Part shown: piece after piece, positions 12,420 to 24,300 of the stretch
Layout of the letters: each line of letters starts with the position of its first letter
Position numbering within the stretch: the first letter of the stretch is position 1
Assembly: GCA_021613335.1 (NCBI GenBank)
Contig: JAJTWR010000005.1
Span: forward strand, 622,501-686,500
From: Whitmania pigra
Taxonomy: Eukaryota; Annelida; Clitellata; Hirudinida; Haemopidae
DNA length: 64,000 bases
Direction of reading: 5' to 3'
The notes under the pieces: generated by a model
What the model saw: the letters and a program-made list of their open reading frames with translations, nothing else
Told to the model about the DNA's origin: nothing
Databases searched by the model: none
Position numbers and translations under genes: made by a program

Positions 12420-14132
12420 CATTATAATTATAAAATAATGAATAATTGTTAATTAATTATTACGTGGTCTTGATGTTCCAACGGAACGTAAATCACAATT
12501 TTAATATGCAGATGCATTATCATATGCAACGGTTGCCAAGTAATAACTCATAGCAGCTTGACTAGTTTTAGTGATCATGACATTACATGGCTTACTTGTT
12601 AGAATAATAATAATATTATTATTATTAATAACAATGTAGTAAATTAATTATATGTTTTTAATGTCTTCGCCCCACTTGCCTGTGAAAGCTTCAATTGTAC
12701 CTGATATCCCTTATGTAATATAACTGTGCCTAATATTAGTTAGTGAATATAATTGTATCTTATTAATAATTAATTAATGTATTTTATCAATATCATTTGA
12801 CTCGACTAGGTTTTTGCTTAGTACTTGTTATTCCATTTTCAAAGTCATTTAATTATTCGTGGCCACTTCAGAGGTCATTTGTTTGCCTGTGATCTTGTGA
12901 TGAAGTGATCATGTGATCACGTGATATTGTGATCATGTGATCTGCCGATTGTGTTGGCTGCTGCATCTCTATTTATACTGGGACTCTTTGAATTTCATTT
13001 TTTATTTCAAATGGACACTGTTGAAAATAAAGGATGTCTTGCCATGATTATTTCCGTTCAATATTTAATTAGTTAATTTATTTTATTTTTATTTATTTAC
13101 TAACAGTTATTATTAATTATGAGCGTTTGTAATGATAATTATTACTATTAATTGATACAATTTTCAAGACAACTAATTGCATATCTCGAGTTTTATTTGC
13201 ACTTCTCAATGACAGCATACTTGAATCGCTAGTTTAGAGTCTGTTGGATACTTTGGACGATATTATAATAAGGATAATATAGATAAGGATGTTGTAATGA
13301 GAGTATGATGAAACTACTACGATGACGATGATGAAGGTGGTAACAGTGTGGTGGTGGAAACCCAAAAACATCTGGCGCAGATTTCATTGGTTGCCTCTTC
13401 TCCATCTCGACAACAAAAATATGTTTCTTTGGTCGATGGAGGACCCTGCGAATGGTACATCCTCACCACGCCTAAATTCGCCAGTGCGTGATGTTCCTGG
13501 TTGTAGCGAAGTGGTGGACGATGGATGATGGGTAAAATGGTATGGATCAATGAAACAAGTCCACTGTTACTGAATCTTGGACAAAACTGGTGCTGTTCAG
13601 GGTTCACCTTTTGACGACCGAAAAGACCAAATAACGAGGGGACCGAGGAATGATAACCTTAAGTGGCATTTGGCATCAATTATTAATTGTTTTTAAATTA
13701 TTTTAAGCAAATTAAGTTATGGTAGACAATCAATTGATGATTTTATTGACGTTTGCCTAGTTTTTGTTGATTTTTAAGAGTGTCCTTATTAAGGCATTCA
13801 ACTGAATATTAATTTTTAAAACCAGTTATACGCTGTTAGTAATAGTCGTAAAATTCCGAAAATTAAGATAATATTTCATTTGCACATGACAGAATAATCG
13901 CACTCCAAGTGTTTATCAAAAAGTGATAATAACTTATAATTATAATAATAACAAAAATAATAACAGTAGTAACGCTTAAAACATCAATAATAATAATAAT
14001 AGTAATAATAACGACTTCAAATTACCTCGACATCTATTTATATCTTATTGCGCCTTATCTTTGAGGTGTTACAAATAAAGGGAGGATTTTGTCAACGAAA
14101 CGTTGTTTTTGAGGGAATAGCGACTAGCGATC
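12420..14132. other. Non-coding stretch between LRRC49 and metallothionein 1
   Basis: It probably holds the LRRC49 3'UTR. At 12890-12942 there is a cluster of GTGATC-type 8-mers. A more GC-rich block at 13300-13620 has open frames on both strands, but none shows a domain or exon pattern I recognise. Confidence 0.5.
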
Positions 14133-15483
14133 ATGTTACTTTCAGAAGGTTAGTTAGCATAATTATTTATTTTTTTTAATTATTTACTCAATAATTTAAT
14201 ACATTGCGTTACTTAGCATAATTATTTATTTTTTTAATTATTTACTCAATAACTTAATACATTGCATAGTCAATGACTAGGACAAAAAACGTAGCAATCT
14301 ACTTAACTAGCATATTTATTTATTTATTTATTTATTTATTTATAACTGAATAGTTTCTAACGACTTAATACATTACGTGCTCGATGTCCAAGACAAAAAA
14401 AAAATTAATGCTTTGAAAAAAAAAATACAATTCAATTATGTCGCTTTTCAGATTGCCAATGCTGCTCTGAGTGCAAGTGCAGCAAAGGAAACCAGGAATG
14501 CAAATGCGGAGGTGACGAGATTAATTCGAAAATCATTCACAATTCGTTTAACTAATCAGTTAACTTAATAAAATACTGATCAGTCAATTCATCTGAATTA
14601 AGTTAAGCATCAATAATAGCTCAATAATAGTATCAATTCGTAAAATGTCGATTATCCGAACTAATTGGTTCCCGGGTTGCTAAGGTACTATATGAGACTA
14701 TTATATATAGGAGACTTGGTTCTTATGATCATTGAGCTTTTATTTATTTATTAAATAATTACAAAACTCTATCAATTAAAGGTATTCGAGTTATTAGCAA
14801 TTTTTTTTAAATCCGAGGTCCTCATCACATTTTTTTTTGATTTAATTTTTTTTTTGTTCAATAAATAAAGTTAAATCATTAATAATCCAATCAATTCTGA
14901 TTGATTTATTGATTGACGATCAGTGAATGCGTTTGCTCGATTTCAGGCTGTGACTGTTGCTCGAAATGCAAATGCTACAAGGGAAAGACATGCGAATGTG
15001 GAAGTAAGTTATCGCTAATCAGGGGCGCCGAGATGGGGAGTGCAAAAGACAAAGGGCCAGGCAATGTTTTGGGGCCCGCCCCGCTTTTAAAACATTTTTA
15101 TTTTCTTTTTTATTACCAAATAGACCAATAATGTAGGAGCCCGCGGTCGCTATGAGAAATGAAATTTTGTTGAAGGCCCTATTATTAATGATTAATAACA
15201 TTTTAATATTAAATAAATATTTATTGCCAGCCACTTGTGATAACTGCCCATTGATCGTTAACTTAATCCAAACTTATAAAATTTAGCTTTTTTTTCTAGG
15301 AGTTATTATTACCTAATTGATATTTATTATTATATTAATATCAAATAATTGTTAATATCTAACTGTAGTTAATTGAGGACTGAATATTTCGTTTAAGACT
15401 CGTCATGTCGCTGCGGTACGAACTGCAAGTGCACGGCTGAAGATTGCGCCAACAACTGCCAACCAGGTGCTTGCAACAAATGA
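14133..15483 (+). CDS. Metallothionein 1 (four-exon type)
   Basis: Predicted exons 14133-14148, 14452-14511, 14947-15003 and 15398-15483 encode about 72 residues, all joined in phase 1. The protein is built of Cys-Xaa-Cys clusters: CQCCSECKCSKG, CDCCSKCKCYKG and CRCGTNCKC, ending CQPGACNK. Metallothioneins chelate zinc, copper and cadmium in the cytosol and buffer metal or oxidative stress. The first exon (16 nt) and the last (86 nt) have exactly the lengths of those in the neighbouring metallothionein 2, and the chain ends alike, so the genes are tandem duplicates. This copy carries one extra Cys-rich exon (14947-15003). Its first exon (MLLSE) lacks the early Cys of its neighbour. No clear TATA box is seen at the expected distance. 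A polyadenylation signal lies at 15714-15719. Confidence 0.8.
14158..14275 (+). repeat. 59-bp tandem duplication in metallothionein 1 intron 1
   Basis: The AT-rich segment starting at 14158 repeats nearly exactly from 14217 (offset 59 bp). It lies just after the first exon of metallothionein 1. Confidence 0.75.
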
Positions 15484-15539
15484 ACTGGAACCACCTGTAG
15501 ACGATGTTTGTTTTAAGTTGAAAAATGGCTTAAAAGGCT

Positions 15540-15665
15540 TCTATATGTTGATATTATAATATTATTATTATATATGTTGTTATATTTTATATATTCTATA
15601 TGTTGATATGATAATATTATTATTATATATGTTACTATATTTTATATAATCTATATGTTGATATG
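15540..15665 (+). repeat. Tandem AT-rich repeat in metallothionein 1 3' flank
   Basis: A unit of roughly 59 bp beginning CTATATGTTGATAT recurs twice plus a partial third copy. It has no coding content. Confidence 0.6.
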
Positions 15666-16059
15666 GTAATAATGTTCTACATTTAATCCAAAAGACCCGA
15701 AAAGCTTAGCGAGAATAAACGAAGAAACAAAAACAACAACTCGAATGTAATCATTTATTTGGTTCAAGCGATTACACTGCAAAAATAATAACTTATTATT
15801 ATTATTATTATTATTTAACTCAACGTGTTGAAACTAGTTTCTGACTAGCAGTCTGCAATTAAAAGCATCATCGTATATTTTACATTGCACGTTGAGGGCA
15901 CTTCAAAGCAGACATCAAGCAAATTCTTCTGTATAAAATTAAAAAAAATCTTATTGCTCAAATAGCCATTGACGTAAGTAAATGTTGTCTCGTCTGCCTC
16001 TCGTCAGATGGCATGGACAATCGACATTGGACAAGAGATTCGGAGCCGGTAAACACTGC

Positions 16060-16061
<2 letters not shown>

Positions 16062-16092
<31 letters not shown>

Positions 16093-16110
16093 GTTTGTTT
16101 GTTTGTTCAT

Positions 16111-16197
<87 letters not shown>

Positions 16198-16312
16198 TTA
16201 TTTATTTATTTATTTATTTATTATTTATTTATTTATTTATTATTTATTTATTTATTTATTATTTATTTAATCTATTTATTTATTTATTATTTATTTATTT
16301 ATTTATTATAAT
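16062..16312 (+). repeat. (TTTA)n microsatellite, about 250 bp
   Basis: This is an almost uninterrupted TTTA array with a TTTG interruption near 16090-16108 and later phase slips. Its translations give Ile-Tyr-Leu-Phe periodic frames that are not proteins. Confidence 0.95.
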
Positions 16313-16937
16313 TATCAACCAACCGATTAGTTTTCTTTTCTGGTTAATAGACACATTTTTTTTCAAATAAAAAAATAAATAGAATAAAGCGCCACTTATA
16401 CCTTACGCCAATAATTACACTTGGACAAATTCTTAAACTGTCGGGAATTCCCTACCAGACGAGGTGGCATCTGCTGTCACTTTCTCCCGTTTCAGAGCAT
16501 TAATCCTCTTAATCCTCGAGATGATTTTTCGGAATTTTTAACAATTACAGACTAATCTGTAACCTGCTTTTCCTCGCTCGATGTTGTATTGGTTATATTG
16601 TTTTTGCTGAGGCTGGTCGTATTGGTGGCTATTAGCCATTCGACCGGTTAAATAATTAAATTAAAAAAATAAAAATAATAAAAGTTATAGGACTAACAAT
16701 AATAATCATAACCACAGCAAGTGAAATAAAAATGATGATGTTTAAAACTGTCGACATTTTGACAAGTTCAAATGAATCTCTACAAGTACAAGAAGAAAAC
16801 ATTTAAAAATACAAACATAAGATACAATCACAAATACAATCACATATGCAAATGATAAAATAGCGAAATGATAATACAAACGCCATCGCTGATACAATCA
16901 CGAATACAATCACAAATACAATCACAAGTACTATGAC

Positions 16938-17015
16938 ACATACATACATACATACATACATACATACATACATACATACATACATACATACATACATACA
17001 TACATACATACATAC
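16938..17015 (+). repeat. (TACA)n microsatellite
   Basis: About 19 copies of TACA in a row, flanked by degenerate AATACAATCACAA-type repeats from about 16810 to 16935. Confidence 0.95.
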
Positions 17016-18470
17016 AGCCACATTTATTTCACACTTCACACGCACAATCGCAAATGAAATCACCTACATTATACTAGAAATACAATCACAGAACACCAAG
17101 ATGCAAAGTCCACGAGTTGGTTGAAAGTCCAGAGCGAATGAATTTCTGTTTACTTTGACTTTCGATGAACACTTTGAACCCGTTTCAAATGTTTTTTGCA
17201 GTTCTTGACAACTCTTCCTGGACTACGAACTGAATTTAATAGAATTTAATCTAATTTTGCTATTTATCAGTTATTTATAAGTAGCTTGAGAATGTTTAAA
17301 TACGATGATGATGATAATGATGATGATGGTGATGATTGTGATGGGGATGGTGATGTTGATTGTGGTGATGATTATGATGTCGATGATTGTAGTGCCTGTG
17401 ATGGTGATGATTAAAGCGAACACCAATAATTTATTGTCTGAAAATTATTTGTTGTTATATCCATCGTAAAATAACTATCATCAATATGATTATAATTGAT
17501 TGCACTATTACAATCGGATGTTTTAAATACCATCTGTGCAAATAATATAAATATATTTAGAAGTAAAAATGTTATTTTAAGCGAACATAATTTAAATAAT
17601 ACACAACCACTGACCAGCGAAATATAATTGTTGTAATTATATTGTAATCATTGTACTTAAAATATTTACAACATATGAATACATTTATCAATTAATGACG
17701 TAGACGCAAGTTTATATTATGTATTAATTATGCGATAATTAAAAATAATTACCATCTAACAGTTGCGCATACGTAATATTAATTATTATTGTTTTAATAC
17801 AATAACCAGTTTAACACGAGACCATACTAAATAGGGTACATCGCGTTATCTTCAAATGCGCACTTCTGCCTTTCAAATTTCATCTCAAAGTTCAAAAGTC
17901 ATCGACCTTTGCACCTTCGCCAATTCCTGGCAACACTGAGAAATTTAACAGTGAGTTTTAAAATTAACTCGTGTTGGTTTGAAAAATAAATTAAAATAAA
18001 TAATAAAAAATAATTTTTTTTAAAAATATGATGAGTACGACTTCGTTATGCGTCAAAGTATAATTTATGTTATAACATGTTTAACATTGTGGTCCTTTCT
18101 TTTCTAGTTTTTCTTAATATTTAATCAAATATTTAAATGTTTTAAATTTTGTTCATACTCCTTTTCTAAGTCGCTATGTTTAAGACTTCCGTAGTTAAAA
18201 TCAATTTATTTTAATTGTTAGGTGTTAATTCTCAATTAATAGCGAGATTGTTTGAAATTTTAAGAGATTTCGTGGATGGATTGAGATTTTGATGACCACT
18301 TGTAAATTACATGCTTGAATTCATTTGCGCATCAACCAATCAATCAAAATCAATCAAAATAAATCATTCCTCGCAGCTTAATAAAAAAAATAGATTAAAA
18401 AATAAATATCAGATCCGACATAGTGATGCAACAAATGGTTGCAGGTACAAAGTCTGAGCAGACGTGATTC

Positions 18471-18510
18471 TATAAAAGGCGGTTGGTTCTGCGATTGAGT
18501 TCAATCAGAA
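18471..18510 (+). promoter_or_regulatory. Core promoter of metallothionein 2
   Basis: TATAAAAG at 18471-18478 is a textbook TATA box. Start of transcription is expected about 30 bp downstream, near 18500-18505, leaving a 5' leader of about 50 nt before the ATG at 18555. Such a compact TATA promoter is typical of inducible metallothionein genes. Confidence 0.75.
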
Positions 18511-18554
18511 TTCTTCAATCAAGATCTGCTACTTTTCAACAAACTCTCTTCAAA

Positions 18555-19038
18555 ATGCCATGCAAAGACGGTGAGATTCTATTTTCTGTTCATTTCATTT
18601 TATTTATTTAATTAATTATTTATTTATATATTTCATTGTTTATTTAATTAGTTATTTTATTTATTATTTATCACATAATTCAATATGTACTTGGCAATTG
18701 TTACGTTATTAAATAATTGTAAATATTAATTAAGTAAATTTGTGTAGCCGTTTAGTCAGTTAGTTAATTAATTATTTATTATCACTAATTAGTGAGTCAA
18801 TTTATGAAATCAAACGACCATTATTCTTTTACTTATCTTACATCTTATTCTATATTACTTACTGTTTTATACTTGATAAAATAAAAATGTTCAATTAAAT
18901 GAAAGTAATTACTTTAATGATTAACAACAACATCATCATCATCATCAATTAAATGAAAGTAATTACTTTAATGATTAACAACACCATCATCATCATCATC
19001 ATCATCAGCATCATCAGCATCAGCATCATCATCATCAT

Positions 19039-19075
<37 letters not shown>

Positions 19076-19110
19076 GCATCATCATCAGCATCATCATCAT
19101 CATCATCATC

Positions 19111-19145
<35 letters not shown>

Positions 19146-19173
19146 GCATCATCATCATCATCAGCATCAGCAG

Positions 19174-19230
<57 letters not shown>

Positions 19231-19246
19231 ATCATCATCATCATCA

Positions 19247-19281
<35 letters not shown>

Positions 19282-19282
19282 G

Positions 19283-19317
<35 letters not shown>

Positions 19318-19373
19318 GCATCATCATCATCACATCATCATCATCATCATCATCAGCATCATCATCATCATCA

Positions 19374-19440
<67 letters not shown>

Positions 19441-19972
19441 TCATCATCATCATCATCATCATCATCATCAACATCAACAACAACAAAAACAACAACAACA
19501 ATTCATCAATTGTATCTAATAAAAATAAAAAATAATAAAAAATAAACAGGTTGCAAGTGTTGTTGCGAGTGCAAGTGCAACAAGGAAGGCGGAGGATCGC
19601 ATTGCGGATGCGGAAGTGAGTCACGTTTAATATTTTTATTTTATAATATTTATGATTTTATATTACTTATTCTAAATTTTAATTTGATTCATTATTAAAT
19701 ATTATCGCTGTTGTTTAACTATCGACAATTAAGCACTTATTTTAATAAGTAATGTGATTTTTCGATGTTATCTTCACACCATAATCACCATCACAATATA
19801 AAGATCTCCACCATCATACAAATCAGACGTCATCATCATCACCATCATAAGCACCATCATCATCATCACAATCACCATCGCCTCAGGTGAGCACTGCAAA
19901 TGTGCTGGCAGCTGCAAATGTTCTCCATCCGAATGTCAGAAGGGCTGCAAGGCAGGTTCCTGTACCAAATGA
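18555..19972 (+). CDS. Metallothionein 2 (three-exon type)
   Basis: Exons 18555-18570, 19550-19615 and 19887-19972 join in phase 1 and encode 55 residues. The chain starts MPCKDGCKCCCECKC, continues CGCGSEHCKC, and ends CQKGCKAGSCTK. Cys-Xaa-Cys motifs throughout identify a metallothionein, a cytosolic metal chelator. A strong TATA box lies 84 bp upstream and AATAAA lies at 20154-20159, so the gene looks intact and expressed. Intron 1 (about 980 bp) is mostly an ATC microsatellite. It matches metallothionein 1 in first-exon and last-exon length but lacks that gene's third exon. A metazoan metallothionein is certain in type. Assignment to a named subfamily is not possible here. Confidence 0.88.
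18928..19500 (+). repeat. Giant (ATC)n microsatellite in metallothionein 2 intron 1
   Basis: About 550 bp of ATC triplets are broken by CAG and phase slips, and end in CAACAA. The long frames of poly-Ser, poly-His, poly-Asp or poly-Met here are translations of the repeat. The AATTAAATGAAAGTAATTAC segment also occurs twice, at about 18893 and 18947. Confidence 0.95.
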
Positions 19973-20397
19973 GGATCATTCAGCATCAGCTTTCCTGGAT
20001 TGATGAAAGTCAAGAAATTCGTCAAGACTTGAACGGAACTTGCTTTTCTTTTAACTTTGAATTTTATTTTTGATTTTGATTTTGATTTTGATTTTAATTT
20101 TAATTAAGCTTTGCTTCTTCGAAATGTTTGTTTTTCATTTTCGAAATGGATGAAATAAACCTGGTTGCTTTCTTCGTTTTCTTTACTGAATTTCTATTAT
20201 GCTTAATTCATCAAATTGTTATTTATGGTTTTTAACCTTTATTCTAAAGATATAAAGTTGCTGCATTTTGATTTATGATCTATTAATTTTAACTGCAAAG
20301 ATTTTTTGTAAAAATGTGATTGAAAATAATGCTTTTTCACAAAATAAATTAGGTAAAGCAGCATGAAATTTAATTATGTGATGTGGGTGGTTGCGTC

Positions 20398-20575
20398 CAG
20401 GGACTAACGTGGAAGAAAACGGCCCCCTAATTTTAGACTAGACGCAAAAAAAGGTCATCTCATATTTTATGAGGGTTTGCCCTTCTCTCTGAATTTTGGC
20501 TAGAAGTAAAAAAACATCTTCTCAGGTGCTAGGATTTGCCCCTTGGAAAAAGTTAAAATGACGTCCCTGTTTGAC
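20398..20575 (+). repeat. Dispersed repeat, copy 1
   Basis: This 180-bp stretch shares ordered blocks (TTTAGAC, TATGAGGGTTTG, TTTTGGCTAGAAG, AGGTTTG or AGGATTTG, AAAATGAC) with 36560-36735. It has no coding frame or tRNA-like box, so it is an unclassified interspersed repeat. Confidence 0.6.
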
Positions 20576-20579
20576 GTCT

Positions 20580-21364
20580 CCATTTAGTGTAATCAAAATC
20601 ATTAAGTTCGTTTTTTTACAAAGAAAAAAAAAGAAAAAAGTAATTAGTTGCATCCTGAAATCGTGTAAAATGAGAGCAGAGCAAGTATGCATTAAGCAAC
20701 AGCAAGGAAATTAAAAATTAAAAACGGTGCTTAAATGCTCGACTCGGGCAAAATTGAGAATATTGAAGTAAAATTCACGCGAGCAATCCTGGTATGTGAT
20801 GATGCCAAATGTAGAAAATCTCTATCGACATTTATCAGTTAGCATTAAATAAATAAATATTTTTTTAGCTCAAGTTTAAAATCATGCAAAAGACTTGATT
20901 AATATGGAATTGATCAACTGCAAAATTTGGGTTTAACACAATTGGCATAAGAAGAATGTTTATAATTTGTATTAGTAAGCCGTTTAAATGTTAACTAAGT
21001 ATTAAAGATATTAAAAATAGTGCTTATTATGCATTTTTATTTATTTGTCACTTGTGTTTCAAGAAAAGTCGATGACACCCCACGTGTTCACAAATATCGG
21101 ACATGAAATTAAATAATATTACAATGAAAATATTGAATAAATTTGATGTTACCATAAAAAGTTTAAAACGTTGCAGAGATCTTAAATAAAATAAATGCAG
21201 TATTTTTTATCACTCATCCCTTTATGGTCTACGCAGAGTGTTGTGTATGTTATATATCGTTCACGAAATCTTTTCGTACGGCATACCTATCGTCGGAGGA
21301 TTTGAGTCACATATTTCTGGCGCCACTATTTTGATTTAGGCGAGATTTCCAATTAAACGCAAAC
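20580..21364. other. Intergenic upstream of ZC3H15
   Basis: AT-rich DNA. It should contain the ZC3H15 promoter, but no TATA box or recognisable site is seen. Confidence 0.4.
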
Positions 21365-24300
21365 ATGCCGCCAAAAAAGCAAGAAGTCAGCAAAAAGACT
21401 GAGGCCAAGAAGAAAGAGAAGATTATCGAGGTTAAACACGACAGTAAAATTTTAGTAAATTGAATTTTAGCAACTATAACAACTTTGGAAAATCATGAAG
21501 AGTTAATAAAAAAACATTAAGTGACCCTTCCTCACCGGGCAAGTTTTGCCTGTTGCAAGGTTGACGCTGACTAGATGACATGTTTTTAGGACAAAACCTT
21601 CGGCATGAAAAACAAGAAGGGTGCCAAGCAGCAGAAATTTATTCAGACTGTGCAGCAGCAAGTCAGTCAGATGGGTCGTTCCACTAAGCAGGTAAATGGT
21701 GAAGCAAAATGCCACGAAATGTTTAACAAATTTTGGTTTAATTAATGCATAATAAGTGAAGTATGTTATTGCTCAGCATTTGTGAAATGCTTCATTATTA
21801 TTATTATTGCCTTGGTATCTTGCATAGGCCTGTATTGTTCCAGATTTGACAACAGCTGGCCTTCATATTAGTCATTAAAACAAATTTCTAAAATAAGGCA
21901 AATTATTTCTCAATTGTTTATTTTGCATAGAAGTAAAAAAGACATCACAATTGTTCTAAGGAAACAAATTTCAAAGTTATGAGACACTAATGAGATTGTT
22001 TCTAACATATTAGACTAATTATTTTTGTAACTTCATTTATATAGCGCCATATGCATAGCGTCAGAGGCGCTTCTTGTAACCATTTATATAGCGCTCCTTC
22101 CCAGGGACGCTGGCGACAGTGCAGGCTGGGTTTCGAACACGACACATTACGACTGTTGCCATTACCGCCGTATGCAGGCACGTAACCCATTCGGCTATCC
22201 TGCACGCAATTTTTATTGTTACTTACTTAACTTAAACTTATTTAACTTAAATGAATAAAGGCATTTAACTTAACATTCAAAGCAATGCATAAGACAAAGA
22301 AATATGACTTCTTATAATGTACCAAATCATCCCATCAATGACAAACTAATTTAACCTTGAAATCTAAATATTAAAATCATTTGAAGCCATACATTGTACT
22401 GTTTTGACCATATTTTCATTTAGAATTATTGTCACCATATAATAATAGTTTATCCAAACGGTACAAATAACAACTTAGCGGATCACTCATCCAAATATCA
22501 ACTACTGAATATCGAACACGAGTGCATTAACTAGTTAATAATTAATTACCTCATTGCTTATTAACGACTCTAAATGTCTCCAGATGTCTCAGGCGGAAAG
22601 GGAGAAGATGGACAGACTGAGTAAGAAGGAGGAGAAAAAGAAGGCGCTCGAGGAGCTGAACATGCTCTTCAAACCTGTCGAGCAGAAAGTCTCCAAAGGT
22701 TGGGCGGCTCATGAATATTAATGAGGGTGTTAACATCAATTAACTGCCCATTTTAAGAATGGTGTTTATTAACATGTTGTTGTTGGGTTTGTGTCGATCG
22801 TTTAGAATAGAATTTATGGAAATAATTAACTCTAACGAGTTTCAACTTTATCATTTATTAATTATTATTATTATTTATTTGCATTATCCTTATTATTTAT
22901 TGATTACTTTTAACCCGAGTTCACCAAATCGAATCCATCTAAACAAAATCGTCTTCAAGGTACCGATCCAAAGTCCGTCCTGTGTGCTTTCTTCAAGGCC
23001 GGTCAGTGCACGAAGGGCGACAAGTGCAAGTTCTCGCACGACCTGGCCATCGAAAGGAGGTGCGAGAAGAGGAGCCTCTACGAAGACTTGAGGGACGACT
23101 CAGGTGATGATGATAGTGATAGTTGCATTAGCAATGATGGTGATGGCTTCAGTTAAACTATTGGTGATGATGATGATAGTTGCATTAGTAATGATGTTGA
23201 TGGTTTCTGTTACACTATTGATGATAGTTACACTAGTGATGATGATAATGATGTCATTTACACTGTGGAGGGTTTTGGTAATGATGCTAGTTAAACTGAG
23301 CAGTTAGAAGCTCTATTCACAACATTGTTGTTTGGTTGTCATTTTTGGCTTCGTTGTCTAATAGTTTATACCGTCGACAAGTCGACAAAACGCGACATTA
23401 AAATCCAATTTCCCGCTCAACGATTGCAGACGACATGAACAACTGGGACGAGGCAAAGTTGGTTGAAGTCATCAACAAGAAGCACGGAGAGCAGGAGAAA
23501 GTCAAGCCAAAAACCGCCATAGTAAGCTGAGATGGCTTCATCTTTTGTCTTGTCTCGAACGGGAAATGTTTAGGAATATGTTCATTTGTATTTGTATTTG
23601 TATGGCGTCGGAAGCACGAGGGGCGCTCAACCGTGTGTGTATCGCCATGTCTGAAGGGCGATTTGTGGCAGTGCAAGCTGGTTGCACTTAATGACTGTTG
23701 CTTTTCATTCGTCATTTGCAGGCATGCTGCCCTCTGAGCTAACTTGTATGCCGAACGTCATTGTTGCTATAATTGAATTCGATTGAATGACTCATTTACT
23801 GAATTATTATTAATATTATTGTTGTTACTTAATACCATTGCTTGCAAATGCGCTCGTTAACGAACGGCTTCGATCTAATCAGTTTTGAACATGATGATAA
23901 AAAGTCATCGATCGCGCTCAGAAATGATGACGAAAACACAATGGCTGATGCTGATGATGATGTTCTTGTTTTACGTTTCAAGGTCTGCAAGTTTTTCCTC
24001 GAAGCCGTCGAAACCAACAAGTACGGCTGGTTCTGGAGCTGCCCCAGTGGCGATGGTTGCATCTACAGGCACTGCTTGCCTCCAGGTAATTTAAATATTA
24101 TAATGAGGCCCTGCCACGCTCTCTTTCCATTGGTCGACGACGCTGACGAAGGTGCTGCCCCTTTTCAGGTTTCACGTTGAAAAAAGACAAGAAGAAGGAG
24201 GAGAAGAATGATACAATATCTCTTGAAGATTTGATCGAAAAAGAGGTCTTTACGTTTCTTCCGATTGCTATCATTATGTTTAATTGATTAATTTATTATT

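Larger units (their letters stand above)
15720..18470. other. Intergenic, microsatellite-rich, between the two metallothioneins
   Basis: Apart from the microsatellites listed separately and a GATGAT-rich patch at about 17300-17410, no exon is visible. A perfect metal-response-element core (TGCGCAC) lies at 17857-17863, about 700 bp before the metallothionein 2 start. A single copy at that distance is weak evidence. Confidence 0.5.

Noticed and set aside
13317..13607. Open frames on both strands in a GC-richer block
   Set aside because: No domain, start context or splice pattern; overlapping frames on both strands suggest composition rather than coding.
16062..16370. Overlapping plus-strand frames rich in Ile, Tyr, Leu and Phe
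   Set aside because: They are all translations of the TTTA microsatellite, in three frames at once, so no protein is implied.
18949..19624. Long frames of Ser/His/Ile on plus and Met/Asp on minus
   Set aside because: They arise from the ATC repeat in the metallothionein intron.
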